From assembly GCA_038327195.1 (NCBI GenBank), contig JBBQKU010000020.1:1-64000 (forward strand): a stretch of DNA of 64,000 nucleotides. Direction: 5' to 3'. This document shows positions 8,656 to 17,793 of this stretch, piece after piece. Numbering within the stretch: the first letter of the stretch is position 1; each line of letters opens with the position of its first letter. Origin of the DNA: UBA4416 sp038327195 (lineage in GTDB: Bacteria; Bacteroidota; Bacteroidia; B-17B0; Aurantibacillaceae). The position numbers and the translations under genes were made by a program. The notes under the pieces are model-generated. The model did no database searches, had not been told where the DNA came from, and worked only from the letters and a program-made list of their open reading frames with translations.

Positions 8656-9518
8656 TATTTTATTTCTTCTATTCTTTCTAGTAGGTTTATTTCTTTAATT
8701 TTTTCTTCTTGACTTATATAGATAAATGCTATATAAATTGAAAAAAAAGATGTTGCACAAATAAACATTATCTGTTCGGTAAATTGAATAATTATTTGAA
8801 AAAAATAAAATGAATTAATTGTTGAAAAAAAATAGAGAAGTGTAAGTAATGTGTGGAGAGAGGATTTTAAAAGGTAAATTCCTACTAACATAATAAATAT
8901 TTTAACCCAAATATTTAAATATTTCGTAATGAATTGATATTGTTTTTTTAAAGCATCAAAAAAATTCATCTCGTCCGTTATAATTATATATATGTTCGAA
9001 AAAACATATAATATGAGTATTGGACTGATAATGGAAAATATATAAAATAAGGAAAATCCGAAAATTAATTTACATTCTTCATCAATATATATCAAATAGC
9101 TTATTAATGCAGAAAATCCACAAATTAAAATTACTGATAAACATATTAAAGAGGCAATATTTGGTTTTGATTTTTTATATATTTCTTGTATGTTAATTAC
9201 ATTTCCTTCATTTTTTTTGTACAATTTTAGATAATAGTAAGTAACAATTATGGTAGAAAATATAAATATAAATAAAACAATAGGGTTGAAATTCAAATAA
9301 TTTTCTTGATTATAAACTATCCCTCTAATGTCATTAAAAAGGCTTGATTTTAGAATATTATCTGGTAAAAATGACAAAGAATTAATAATTACAATTAGAG
9401 GAACATTAACTGATAGTAATGAATTAAATAATGGTTTAAAGTTCTTTTGAATAAATGTGATTGAATCATTAAATGACTCCCATCCATTTCGTTCTTTGAT
9501 TAATTCAATTCTTTTCAC
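8655..9518 (-). CDS. Polytopic membrane protein, paralogue of the upstream gene
   Basis: A 287-residue protein with about six transmembrane helices, starting at GTG (9518). Both ends match the neighbour at 9560-10501. The N-terminus has 'FIQKNFKPLF' against 'FIKQNFRSFF'. The C-terminus has 'SQEEK...LLERIEEIK' in both. The core is more diverged and richer in Ile/Phe/Tyr. This indicates a tandem duplication followed by fast divergence of this copy. No catalytic motif is visible. The setting suggests a membrane component of the MoxR system. Confidence 0.8.
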   Translation of the reverse strand: MKRIELIKERNGWESFNDSITFIQKNFKPLFNSLLSVNVPLIVIINSLSFLPDNILKSSLFNDIRGIVYNQENYLNFNPIVLFIFIFSTIIVTYYYLKLYKKNEGNVINIQEIYKKSKPNIASLICLSVILICGFSALISYLIYIDEECKLIFGFSLFYIFSIISPILILYVFSNIYIIITDEMNFFDALKKQYQFITKYLNIWVKIFIMLVGIYLLKSSLHTLLTLLYFFSTINSFYFFQIIIQFTEQIMFICATSFFSIYIAFIYISQEEKIKEINLLERIEEIK

Positions 9519-9559
9519 TTCTACATCAATCTATTGTTGTGTATAATTATTATTTCGCA

Positions 9560-10501
9560 TTATTTTATTTCTTCAATGCGTTCTAATAAACCTTTTCCTT
9601 CGTGTTTTTCTTCCTGACTTAAAAAATTAAAAGCAGAAATAACATGTCCAATAGTTGATGCACAGCTTGTTAAAAATATACCTAATGTATAAAATAGGGT
9701 TAATAAAAAAGAGTTATCACTTTGTTCGCCTACTTGTGATAAATCCTTTATTCTCGAAAATGTATCCATCATGCTAATTACAGTTGCTGGAAGATTAAAG
9801 AAAAAATTTAGAATTGAAATTGCAATAATGGTTACAACCATAATTAACCAAGTCCACCAAAAATTATCTTTTAAATATTTTCTCACTTTTCCCATAGCCT
9901 CAAAAATAAAAACATCATCTCTTATGATGACATAAAACGAAGCTGGCATAAAATAATAGAGAATGGGTATAAAAATAGCGAAAGAAAAAAATACCATAAA
10001 CCCAACTAATATGCCACCGCCAACTCCTAAACCTGCTATGATGCCAGCGCATAAAAGAACTATGATCCCGATAATAAAACTAAATAATACAGTGATGGTT
10101 AAAACAGAGCCAATCATTAATCCCATTCGTTTCCTTACTATTTGTCCAACTTCTGAAATCGTAATTTTTTCGCCTATATTTTTTTCTGAATACAAACCCA
10201 TGTAAGCAAAAACTACACTATTTAAAAGCACATTAACAATTAGTCCAAATAACACAACAACGAGAATTGCAATTATAAATTCAGCATTAAAATTTTTAAA
10301 ACCACCTAAGGGATTTTGTCTAAACGCCAGCAAACCTTGTTGCATATAGCCGTAACCCAAACCCATTAATAATAAAAATGGTCCAACAATTACAATGACG
10401 CTTCCGAAAAAAGATCTAAAGTTTTGTTTAATAAATTTTAGAGCATCGCCAAGCACTGCTCCAAAATCTCTTTCTTGTTTAAAGTTTATTTTTTGTTCCA
10501 T
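9560..10501 (-). CDS. Polytopic membrane protein of the MoxR island
   Basis: A 313-residue protein with about six transmembrane segments and glycine-rich helices (GLGVGGGILVGFMVFF). The cytoplasmic N-terminus is FKQERDFGAVLGDALKFI and the C-terminal tag is LLERIEEIK. It resembles the membrane domain found in glycerophosphodiesterase-type and related multi-TM proteins that sit in MoxR/SpoIIM/RDD clusters, but I cannot assign a reaction. Its start lies 23 bases inside the end of the spoIIM-like gene, and 41 bases separate it from its diverged duplicate downstream. Confidence 0.85.
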   Translation of the reverse strand: MEQKINFKQERDFGAVLGDALKFIKQNFRSFFGSVIVIVGPFLLLMGLGYGYMQQGLLAFRQNPLGGFKNFNAEFIIAILVVVLFGLIVNVLLNSVVFAYMGLYSEKNIGEKITISEVGQIVRKRMGLMIGSVLTITVLFSFIIGIIVLLCAGIIAGLGVGGGILVGFMVFFSFAIFIPILYYFMPASFYVIIRDDVFIFEAMGKVRKYLKDNFWWTWLIMVVTIIAISILNFFFNLPATVISMMDTFSRIKDLSQVGEQSDNSFLLTLFYTLGIFLTSCASTIGHVISAFNFLSQEEKHEGKGLLERIEEIK

Positions 10502-11453
10502 AGGTTTTGTTTTTTAATTGTATTGGTAAAATAATAAAGTACCAGATGATAAATGCAAATGATCCAAAAATGATTAATAGACTTAACCATAAATCCATTT
10601 CAGTATATCGTGTAATAAAACTTTCTAAAAATCCAGCACAAATAAAAATTGGAATTAATCCAACTACAATTTTAATGCTTTCTTTAGCCCCATTTTTAAA
10701 GGATTCTAGTCGCGTATAGGTTTTAGGAAACATAAAGCTATTGCCTAATATTAAGCCTGCACAGCCTGCAATTACAATAGCCGACATTTCTAAAGTGCCA
10801 TGTATCCAAACAACTTTTAATGCTTTTCCTAATACATTATATTGGTAAAATAATGTGAAAAAAGAACCAAGCATAATGGTATTTTGCAAAATATAATATC
10901 CTGCGCCTACCGAAAAAATCATCCCAAAAGCTAACATAAAAAAGGAAACTTTGATGTTATTAACTGTAATGTAAATAAACATAAACCAGTTTGGCATTTC
11001 GCCATAAATACCAATTGGATTTCCATTTTTTATTCGTTCAATAGTTTGATTCACATAATCATCACCAACTATTAAGCGAATAAAGCTATCATCATATAAT
11101 TGAGAAACAATGCCAAGTAAAGTTCCTAAAACGCCAATAACGAAAGAGACTAATAAGGTATTGTGATGTTTGCCAAATAAAGATGGTAATTCTGTTTTCC
11201 AAAATATAAAAATACGTTTGCTACTTTCTTTTTTGTTTTTATAAATCAGTTGATGTATGCGTGCAGTAAGACTATTTAAATAAGTTGTTGTTTTACTTCC
11301 TTTGTAATTACTTTTCGAATAGGCTAAATCATCAGTTAATTCAACAAACATATTTGCAACTTTTGCAGGATGCTCATTTTCCTTCTTAGCTAACGATTCC
11401 TCGAAAGATTCCCATTTTGTTGAGTTTTGTTTTAAAAATGTAATTTCTTTCAT
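10479..11453 (-). CDS. SpoIIM-family (stage II sporulation protein M) membrane protein
   Basis: A 324-residue protein starting MKEITFLKQNSTKWESFE, the usual family start; a longer frame reaching 11480 adds only nine residues upstream and is unlikely. A soluble helical N-terminal region (~110 residues) is followed by about five transmembrane helices, including the motif WIHGTLEMSAIVIAGCAGLILG near residue 220. SpoIIM homologues outside spore formers are found with RDD and MoxR-type genes and act at the membrane in an unknown role. First gene of the minus-strand operon, divergent from the RDD gene with an 88-bp shared promoter region. Confidence 0.9.
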   Translation of the reverse strand: MKEITFLKQNSTKWESFEESLAKKENEHPAKVANMFVELTDDLAYSKSNYKGSKTTTYLNSLTARIHQLIYKNKKESSKRIFIFWKTELPSLFGKHHNTLLVSFVIGVLGTLLGIVSQLYDDSFIRLIVGDDYVNQTIERIKNGNPIGIYGEMPNWFMFIYITVNNIKVSFFMLAFGMIFSVGAGYYILQNTIMLGSFFTLFYQYNVLGKALKVVWIHGTLEMSAIVIAGCAGLILGNSFMFPKTYTRLESFKNGAKESIKIVVGLIPIFICAGFLESFITRYTEMDLWLSLLIIFGSFAFIIWYFIILPIQLKNKTYGTKNKL

Positions 11454-11541
11454 TATTCTATTGCACTTTAAATATATCAAATTTGTTTAGATTCTCTTAA
11501 TGTTTTATATTTAGTTTTTTAAATCTTAATAAATTCCATGA

Positions 11542-12285
11542 ATGGATAACATTGAAGTTACTACCACGCAAAACGTTGTATTAGAATATGAGGCAGCTGG
11601 TGTTGGTTATCGTATTTTAGCGGCTTTATTGGATAGTGTTTTTATGGCCGTTTATGTCGGAATCATGTTGCTTATTTTCGGATTAGGTTTCGCACGTTCA
11701 AATTTTTTTAAAGACGATCCTGATCAATATCTTTTGATTGGATTATTGATATTATTAAGTCTACCAATTACACTTTATCATTTTTTAAGTGAATCTTTCA
11801 TGAACGGACAAAGTCTTGGAAAAAAAGTTTTAGGAATTAAAGTTGTTAAATTAGATGGAACACAACCTGGAATTGGTTCTTATTTTTTACGTTCTATAAT
11901 GCGAATTATTGATATGCAAATTTCTAATGGCGTTGTCGCTCTAATATCCATCGCTGTTACCGACAAAAGTCAACGTTTAGGAGATATGGCAGCAGGAACT
12001 ACAGTTATTAAATTGGGCACAAATGTGACGTTACGAGATACAATTCTATATAAGAAAATTGATGAATATAAAATTGTGTTTGAACAAGTGTCATTACTAA
12101 ATGATAAAGACATTGATATTATAAAAGATATTTTACAACATAGTATTCAAAATAATAAACAAAATAATTTGAAGGCCTTGTCTTTAAAAGTAAAAACAAA
12201 AATGGGGGTTGAAACCACTTTATCAAACCAAGCATTTTTACAAACTGTATTATTGGATTATAGTCATTACCAATTTGAAAAATAA
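11542..12285 (+). CDS. RDD family membrane protein
   Basis: A 247-residue protein. The RDD domain covers residues ~15-160: AAGVGYRILAALLDSVFM with the conserved Arg and Asp in helix 1, a second span, LSESFMNGQSLGKKVLGIKVV, and a third span ending near GDMAAGTTVIKL. A ~85-residue helical cytoplasmic tail follows. RDD proteins are small membrane proteins, some implicated in ion homeostasis. The gene is divergent from the spoIIM-like gene, and the RDD/SpoIIM/MoxR association is conserved widely, so it belongs to this island. The ATG at 11542 is chosen; the overlapping ATG at 11538 is out of frame. Confidence 0.9.
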   Translation: MDNIEVTTTQNVVLEYEAAGVGYRILAALLDSVFMAVYVGIMLLIFGLGFARSNFFKDDPDQYLLIGLLILLSLPITLYHFLSESFMNGQSLGKKVLGIKVVKLDGTQPGIGSYFLRSIMRIIDMQISNGVVALISIAVTDKSQRLGDMAAGTTVIKLGTNVTLRDTILYKKIDEYKIVFEQVSLLNDKDIDIIKDILQHSIQNNKQNNLKALSLKVKTKMGVETTLSNQAFLQTVLLDYSHYQFEK

Positions 12286-12293
12286 ATTTTATA

Positions 12294-12301
12294 TAAATTT
12301 G
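12294..12301 (+). promoter_or_regulatory. Candidate -7 element upstream of mce
   Basis: TAAATTTG fits the Bacteroidota -7 consensus TAnnTTTG. A TTTG at 12274-12277 lies 16 bases upstream, slightly short of the usual ~19. The element is only three bases from the mce ATG, so any transcript from it would be almost leaderless. Weak evidence in AT-rich DNA. Confidence 0.3.
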
Positions 12302-12304
12302 AAC

Positions 12305-12715
12305 ATGATAAAGAAAATTGAACACATCGGCATTGCCGTAAAAGATATAAATTCTTCAAATGATTTATTTAAAAAATTATTTGGCAAAGAACATTATAAA
12401 ACCGAAACGGTTGAGAGTGAAGGTGTAAGTACTAGTTTTTTTATGGTTGGCGAAACTAAAATCGAATTGTTAGAAGCAAAAACAGAAACTAGTGCTATAG
12501 CAAAATTTATTGAGAAAAAGGGCGAAGGTATTCATCATATTGCTTACGAAGTAGATAATATTTACGAGGAAATGAAGAGACTAGAATCAGAAGGTTTCGA
12601 GGTGTTAAATAAAGAACCAAAAAAAGGAGCTGATAATAAGTTAATTTTCTTTCTACACCCAAAAAGCACTAATGGCGTGCTTGTTGAGTTATGTCAGGAA
12701 ATTATACCTTCTTGA
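12305..12715 (+). CDS. mce: Methylmalonyl-CoA epimerase
   Basis: A 136-residue vicinal-oxygen-chelate protein that interconverts (R)- and (S)-methylmalonyl-CoA in the propionate/succinate pathway. The start MIKKIEHIGIAV contains the first metal ligand (His7). GEGIHHIAYEV (residues 73-83) and GVLVELCQ with Glu128 supply further ligands, as expected for two VOC modules. Length matches the family. The frame is open further upstream to 12209, but that stretch overlaps the RDD gene and does not resemble the family. Methylmalonyl-CoA mutase genes are not in the window. Confidence 0.92.
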   Translation: MIKKIEHIGIAVKDINSSNDLFKKLFGKEHYKTETVESEGVSTSFFMVGETKIELLEAKTETSAIAKFIEKKGEGIHHIAYEVDNIYEEMKRLESEGFEVLNKEPKKGADNKLIFFLHPKSTNGVLVELCQEIIPS

Positions 12716-12761
12716 TTTGAGTTTTATTATAAGATACTATTCGAAAAGTTTAGATGGTATT

Positions 12762-12808
12762 ATGCCGAGGATTAAATAATTTTATTAATACATTTATTCA
12801 TTCGGCAT
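12762..12808. terminator. Possible shared terminator stem between converging genes
   Basis: ATGCCGA (12762-12768) and TCGGCAT (12802-12808) are complementary, with a 33-base AT-rich loop, midway between the converging mce and flavin reductase genes. The stem is short and the loop long, and no strong T run follows. Confidence 0.3.
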
Positions 12809-12817
12809 TAAATAGGC

Positions 12818-13663
12818 TTAACTTAAAATTAAACACCAAGCATCTTTAATTTTATTTACTTCAAGTAAAGATTTAATGAAAGTATGTTTGTCGTTTTCTG
12901 AATTAAAATTTAATTTATTTTCTTTCTTATAAAGTTCAATTTCTTCAACAGAAGGAAGTGTTTCAATATTTCCTAATTGACCTAAATTATTTCCAGTTAA
13001 TATAGTGCTATTTTTATAGGCATTTGGAATAGAATCAACCCCAACTCCAATTGTAGTAATTGGTTTTTCAATTTCAAATAATGCATCACCATGTGCTCTA
13101 CAATACCAGTTGCCACCCATGCGCGCAACTAAATCTATTTTTTGTTGATCAATTAAATTGTTAGCTCCTAAAACGGATTCGTTAATGTGTATTTTAATAA
13201 TTTCACACATTACTAAATTACAATTTCCAATTTCTTTTACCTCAAATACTTTGCATTCCAATTGTACTGGGCTTTCTGAAACACGCATTGGTTTTACTAA
13301 ATCAGATGCAATAGGAGTAAAGCCAGCTTTTGTAAATTCACTGATTCCTTTTTCGTATGGGCTACTTGCTAAACTCATTTGCTGAACCATGCTATAGTTC
13401 ACAATATTAATTACGCATTCAGGAACTTCTTTAATGTTTAAATGAGTGTCTTTTGCCTGACCAGTTCTGCCACTTAAGTTTGGAGAAAAAATTGCAATTG
13501 GTGGCTTTGCAGAAAATACATTAAAAAAACTGAATGGCGCTAAATTATGATTTCCTTTTGCATCAACTGTGCTTGCAAAACAGATAGGGCGTGGGCCAAC
13601 AGCGCCTAGTAAATATTGATGCAATTGTGGTACAGATAATTCGGAAGGCGTAAGTGATAACAT
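12818..13663 (-). CDS. Flavin reductase family protein (FMN-binding split barrel)
   Basis: A 281-residue protein. Residues ~15-190 form the flavin reductase-like split barrel: GAVGPRPICFASTVDAKGNHNLAPFSFFNVFSAKPPIAIFSP, then HLNIKEVPECVINIV and SPVQLECKVFEV. Members bind FMN and either reduce it for a partner oxygenase or use it as a cofactor. Two bases separate it from the upstream FAD oxidoreductase, so they form an operon and may work on the same substrate. The C-terminal ~90 residues are outside the core domain. The substrate is not predictable. Confidence 0.88.
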   Translation of the reverse strand: MLSLTPSELSVPQLHQYLLGAVGPRPICFASTVDAKGNHNLAPFSFFNVFSAKPPIAIFSPNLSGRTGQAKDTHLNIKEVPECVINIVNYSMVQQMSLASSPYEKGISEFTKAGFTPIASDLVKPMRVSESPVQLECKVFEVKEIGNCNLVMCEIIKIHINESVLGANNLIDQQKIDLVARMGGNWYCRAHGDALFEIEKPITTIGVGVDSIPNAYKNSTILTGNNLGQLGNIETLPSVEEIELYKKENKLNFNSENDKHTFIKSLLEVNKIKDAWCLILS

Positions 13664-13665
13664 AG

Positions 13666-15186
13666 TTAATTTTTTAAATTTGCTTTAATTTTATTTATGA
13701 TATAAGAATTTCCTAATATTTCGCCACAGGTAACAACTGCACTAATTGTTACTCCCATTATGCCATGCAAATTTAAACTTTGCCCTGTTAAAAGTAAATT
13801 ACTGATTTTTGTTCTTGGCGTAATAAATGAACGCATTGGCTCTTTGTAGTCTTTAATAACTCCATACAATGTTCCGTCTTTTGAGCCAATATAATCTCGG
13901 TAAGTTATTGGACTTGCTGTTGTGTATGATTGGATTTTAGATCTTAAACCTGGAAGTCTAGTTTCTAAAACGTCTAATATTTTTTCTGCCTTTTCTATTT
14001 TAAATTCTTCATAACCTTCACCTCTAAAATTTATATTATTAGGAATAATGTTTTTTGTGTCTGCCCATTTATCGCATTCTTCATAACGCATATAGGCCAT
14101 TGCCGTAAAATTTTCAGTAAAATTTGGATTTTTAGAGGAAGTTGTTCCAAACACTCCAACTGATTCTGGCCATGTTTCTTTTGTATAATTTGCTCCAGTC
14201 CAAATATCTGGCTGAGTGCAATGGTATAAATTATGATTAAAATGAGGGTAACTATCATGTTTCATAACAACATTCACTAAAAAAGAAGAAACCGTATTTT
14301 CTAAACCTTTAATTCTGTTTTTATAAGCAGCACGTAATTGTTGCCCTTCTACTAAATCTATTGTTTTTGAAAGTTCTATACCAGAAATAAAAAGCTTGCC
14401 TTCTATTTTTTCGCCATTTGTTAATTCTACCGATTCAATTTCACTACCATTGAAATGAAATTTGGAAGCTTCAGAATAATTTAAAATTTCGCCACCTAAC
14501 TTTTTAATATTAGCACTCATTATCCTTGCAATTTGCGAGCTACCATCAATACATCGGTATGAACTTTCAATATATGAATTTACAACTAAGGCATGAATAT
14601 AAAATGGCGTTTTTCCTTCAATACCAGCATAAAGCATATTGCTTCCACCTATAACTTGTTGCAATTTTGGGTCACTAAAAATTGAATTAATATATGATTT
14701 AGAGTCTATTTCCATAAACCATGCACCCATAATTTCTTTTGTCTCATCAGATAAATTAAAGATGGGAAAGGCGGCACAAACTTCTTTTATTTTTTCAATA
14801 TATAGTTTTAGAGCTTCTCGTTGATGAGGAAATAGTTCAGATAATTTTTCTATGAAATTATCATATCCTTGTGCGTGGGGATAAATTCTGTCGTCATCTT
14901 TAAAAGAAATTAAATCGTAACCATCTTCATCTAATTTTTGAAGTTTTAGTTCTTGCATTAAATTAAAATATTGAAAATAACGATTCAAATTTTGCCCTTC
15001 ATCTAATCCCCCTAAATAATGTACGCCAGTGTCAAAAATCGATTTTTCTCGGCTATATATTTGTAAAGAACCACCAATTTGCCTGTTTTTTTCTAGAACA
15101 CAAACACTCATACCTTCCTTGGCTAAAATATATGCTGAGCATAAACCTCCAAAGCCACTTCCTATAATTACCGCGTCGTATTTCAT
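13666..15186 (-). CDS. FAD-dependent oxidoreductase, CrtI/retinol saturase-like
   Basis: A 506-residue protein with an N-terminal dinucleotide-binding motif GSGFGG (residues ~9-14), followed by YILAKEGMSVCVLEKNRQIGGS and a C-terminal FAD-binding segment (LLLTGQSLNLHGIMGVTISAV). This is the CrtI / all-trans-retinol saturase / carotenoid isomerase superfamily. The start ATG at 15186 is preceded by AGGAGG with nine bases between, one of the few real Shine-Dalgarno sequences in the window. An in-frame TTG at 15204 is less likely. It could act on a polyene, but it sits 7 kb from the carotenoid genes and pairs with a flavin reductase gene, so the substrate is open. Confidence 0.88.
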   Translation of the reverse strand: MKYDAVIIGSGFGGLCSAYILAKEGMSVCVLEKNRQIGGSLQIYSREKSIFDTGVHYLGGLDEGQNLNRYFQYFNLMQELKLQKLDEDGYDLISFKDDDRIYPHAQGYDNFIEKLSELFPHQREALKLYIEKIKEVCAAFPIFNLSDETKEIMGAWFMEIDSKSYINSIFSDPKLQQVIGGSNMLYAGIEGKTPFYIHALVVNSYIESSYRCIDGSSQIARIMSANIKKLGGEILNYSEASKFHFNGSEIESVELTNGEKIEGKLFISGIELSKTIDLVEGQQLRAAYKNRIKGLENTVSSFLVNVVMKHDSYPHFNHNLYHCTQPDIWTGANYTKETWPESVGVFGTTSSKNPNFTENFTAMAYMRYEECDKWADTKNIIPNNINFRGEGYEEFKIEKAEKILDVLETRLPGLRSKIQSYTTASPITYRDYIGSKDGTLYGVIKDYKEPMRSFITPRTKISNLLLTGQSLNLHGIMGVTISAVVTCGEILGNSYIINKIKANLKN

Positions 15187-15323
15187 TACTATTTTCCTCC
15201 TCAAGTATAAGGATTTTATTGAAATTTTGATATACTTTTTTAGTAAAATTTATGATAATTTGATTAAAATTTTAATGTTAAGATTTTAGTTTTTATTACT
15301 ACATTTAAAGGATAATTTAAAAG

Positions 15324-17792
15324 ATGGGGTTCAAATTAAAAGTATATATTTTTGCATTTTTTGCTTTTATTTCGTGTAGCTTAAAATCTCAAAACTATAC
15401 TATTAGTGGTAAGGTGTTCGATTCAGAAACAAAAGAACCTCTCCCTTTTGTGCCCGTTATGTTGAAGGGAACTACCATCGGCGCAACCACCGATTTTGAT
15501 GGTAATTATTCAATCAGTACATCTAAACTGAGCGATTCTGTTATTTGTTCTTATGTTAGTTATAAACGAATGACTCGTTATATCAAGCATGGTGTTAGTC
15601 AAACCATTAATTTTCCATTAATTGGTGAAGGTTATAATTTAAGTGAAGTAACAATTAAACCAGGCGAAAATCCCGCACATCGTATTATTCGTAATGTAAT
15701 TGCAAACAAACCAGTTAACAATAAGCGTAAATTAGATGCTTATCAATATGAAAGCTATAATAAAGTTGAATTTGATTTGAGTCGTATTCCTAAAGAAATG
15801 CGTGAGAAAAAAATATTCAAACCTATTCAATTTGTTTTTGATAATGTTGATAGTGTAAATTCAGGTGAAAAACCATCGCTGCCAATTTTCATAACTGAAT
15901 CTTTGTCAGAAATTTATTATCGAAGTAATCCTAGTTTAAAAAAAGAAGTTATTAAAGCTAGTAAAGTAACTGGTATCGAAAACACTAGTATTACTTCTAT
16001 AATGGGGGATATGTATCAAAATATAAATATTTATGATAATAATATTTTAGTTTTTGGTAAAGGATTCACAAGTCCAATTTCTGAAAATGGCTTATTTTAT
16101 TATAAATATTATTTAGAGGATAGTATCATTATTGGCAATTCAAAATGTTATCATATTCGTTTTAAATCTAAACGTCCTCAAGAATTATGTTTTAGTGGCA
16201 ATATGTGGATTGCAGATACCACATGGGCTGTAAAGCGTTTAGAAATGAGTATTCCAAAAGATGCTAATATTAATTTTATTAATTCAGCTAATATAGTTCA
16301 GGAGTTTACAAAAGTGGATAGCACTTGGATGTTAAGTAAGGATAGATTGGTGATTGATTTCGCTATGAATGCTAAGCAAATAGGAGTTTATGGAAGAAAA
16401 ACAACTTCTTATAAAAACTTTAATATTAATCAACCCAAAGATGTTAAATTTTACGAGTATGGTGATAAAATAATTGTTGAAGATGATGCCTTAAAAAAAG
16501 ACGATGCGTTTTGGGACTTAAATAGACATGATAGTTTATCGATTCGAGAAAAGAAAATTTATCATATGATAGACACTATTAAATCATTACCAATTTATAA
16601 AACTTGGGTGGATGTTTTGACAATATTTGTTTCAGGTTATAAACTAGTCAATAATTTTGAAATAGGGCCATACTTTAACTTAGTTAGTTATAATAGAATT
16701 GAAGGGCCACGCGTTAGATTTGGTGGCAGAACTAGCAGCAAATTTAGCAGATGGTACGAATTGCAAGGCTATGTTGCTTATGGCTTTAAAGATGAAAAAT
16801 TTAAATATAGTATTGGTTTCAAAACATTTATTTCAAAAAAACCTCACCGCCAACTTGTTGGATTGAATTACAAAAGTGATTATGAAATATTAGGACAAAG
16901 TCAAAATGGTTTTTCTCAAGATAATATTTTCGCTTCTTTATTTCGAACAAGTCCATTAACAAATTTAACTAGAGTTGATAATACAACTGCTTGGTATGAA
17001 AGGGAATGGCTTGATGGCTTAACAACAAAGGTTTCTTTAGTTGGCCGAACTATTACGCCTCTTATTGCAAACAGTTATAAGTATTATAAAAATGATGGTA
17101 GTATTGCAACAAAAGAAAATATCAGAAATACGGAAGTAAAATTAAATGTGAGATTTGCTTTTAGAGAAAAATTTATTAGTGGCGATTTTAGTAGAATTAG
17201 TTTAGGAACAAAATGGCCTGCTCTGCAATTTACGTATTCTAAGTCCTTACAAAATGCATTTCAAGGAGAATATGATTATCAGAAAGTTGTATTGAATTTA
17301 AGTGATCGAGTAAGATTAGTTTCTCTTTTGGGTTATACAGATTATACTTTGGAAGCTGGTAAAATATTTGGAACACTACCATATCCTTTAATGGAATTAC
17401 ATGGTGGAAATGAAACATATGTATATGATTACATGGCTTATAATATGATGAAGTATTATGAATTTGCAAGCGATCAATATGCAGCTGTTGGAGTGTTTCA
17501 TCATTTTGAAGGAATTATATTTAATAAAATCCCCTTAATAAAAAAATTAAAATGGCGTGAGGTTGTTACCTGCAAAGCTTTGTGGGGCACAGTAAATGAT
17601 AAGAATAAAAAAGTAATTATTTTTCCAACAACTTTAAATGCTCTTGGTAATGAACCTTATGTTGAAGTGAGTGCTGGTATAGAAAATATTTTTAAAGTAT
17701 TTAGAGTGGATGCATTATGGCGTTCAACCTATTTACGCCCTAGAGCTATTGATAATTTTGGAGTTAAAGTTGGCTTTCAACTCGCGTTTTAA
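15324..17792 (+). CDS. DUF5686 outer-membrane protein with carboxypeptidase-like regulatory domain
   Basis: An 822-residue protein. Signal peptide 1-22, then a CarboxypepD_reg-like beta-sandwich (residues ~23-110: ISGKVFDSETKEPLPFVPVMLKGTTIGATTDFDGNYSI), then a long DUF5686 region. The C-terminal half alternates aromatic and polar residues as in an outer-membrane beta barrel, ending in FGVKVGFQLAF with the terminal aromatic. Such proteins are Bacteroidota-specific; their role in the envelope is unknown. One base separates it from lptB, which supports an envelope-assembly context. Confidence 0.9.
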   Translation: MGFKLKVYIFAFFAFISCSLKSQNYTISGKVFDSETKEPLPFVPVMLKGTTIGATTDFDGNYSISTSKLSDSVICSYVSYKRMTRYIKHGVSQTINFPLIGEGYNLSEVTIKPGENPAHRIIRNVIANKPVNNKRKLDAYQYESYNKVEFDLSRIPKEMREKKIFKPIQFVFDNVDSVNSGEKPSLPIFITESLSEIYYRSNPSLKKEVIKASKVTGIENTSITSIMGDMYQNINIYDNNILVFGKGFTSPISENGLFYYKYYLEDSIIIGNSKCYHIRFKSKRPQELCFSGNMWIADTTWAVKRLEMSIPKDANINFINSANIVQEFTKVDSTWMLSKDRLVIDFAMNAKQIGVYGRKTTSYKNFNINQPKDVKFYEYGDKIIVEDDALKKDDAFWDLNRHDSLSIREKKIYHMIDTIKSLPIYKTWVDVLTIFVSGYKLVNNFEIGPYFNLVSYNRIEGPRVRFGGRTSSKFSRWYELQGYVAYGFKDEKFKYSIGFKTFISKKPHRQLVGLNYKSDYEILGQSQNGFSQDNIFASLFRTSPLTNLTRVDNTTAWYEREWLDGLTTKVSLVGRTITPLIANSYKYYKNDGSIATKENIRNTEVKLNVRFAFREKFISGDFSRISLGTKWPALQFTYSKSLQNAFQGEYDYQKVVLNLSDRVRLVSLLGYTDYTLEAGKIFGTLPYPLMELHGGNETYVYDYMAYNMMKYYEFASDQYAAVGVFHHFEGIIFNKIPLIKKLKWREVVTCKALWGTVNDKNKKVIIFPTTLNALGNEPYVEVSAGIENIFKVFRVDALWRSTYLRPRAIDNFGVKVGFQLAF

Positions 17793-17793
17793 T

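Noticed and set aside
9963..10205. Plus-strand frame inside the membrane protein gene
   Set aside because: Antisense shadow, Pro/Met/Thr-biased composition, no initiation context.
13666..15186. Assignment of the FAD oxidoreductase as phytoene desaturase crtI of the carotenoid operon
   Set aside because: It is 7 kb away, in a different operon with a flavin reductase, and resembles the retinol saturase branch as much as CrtI.
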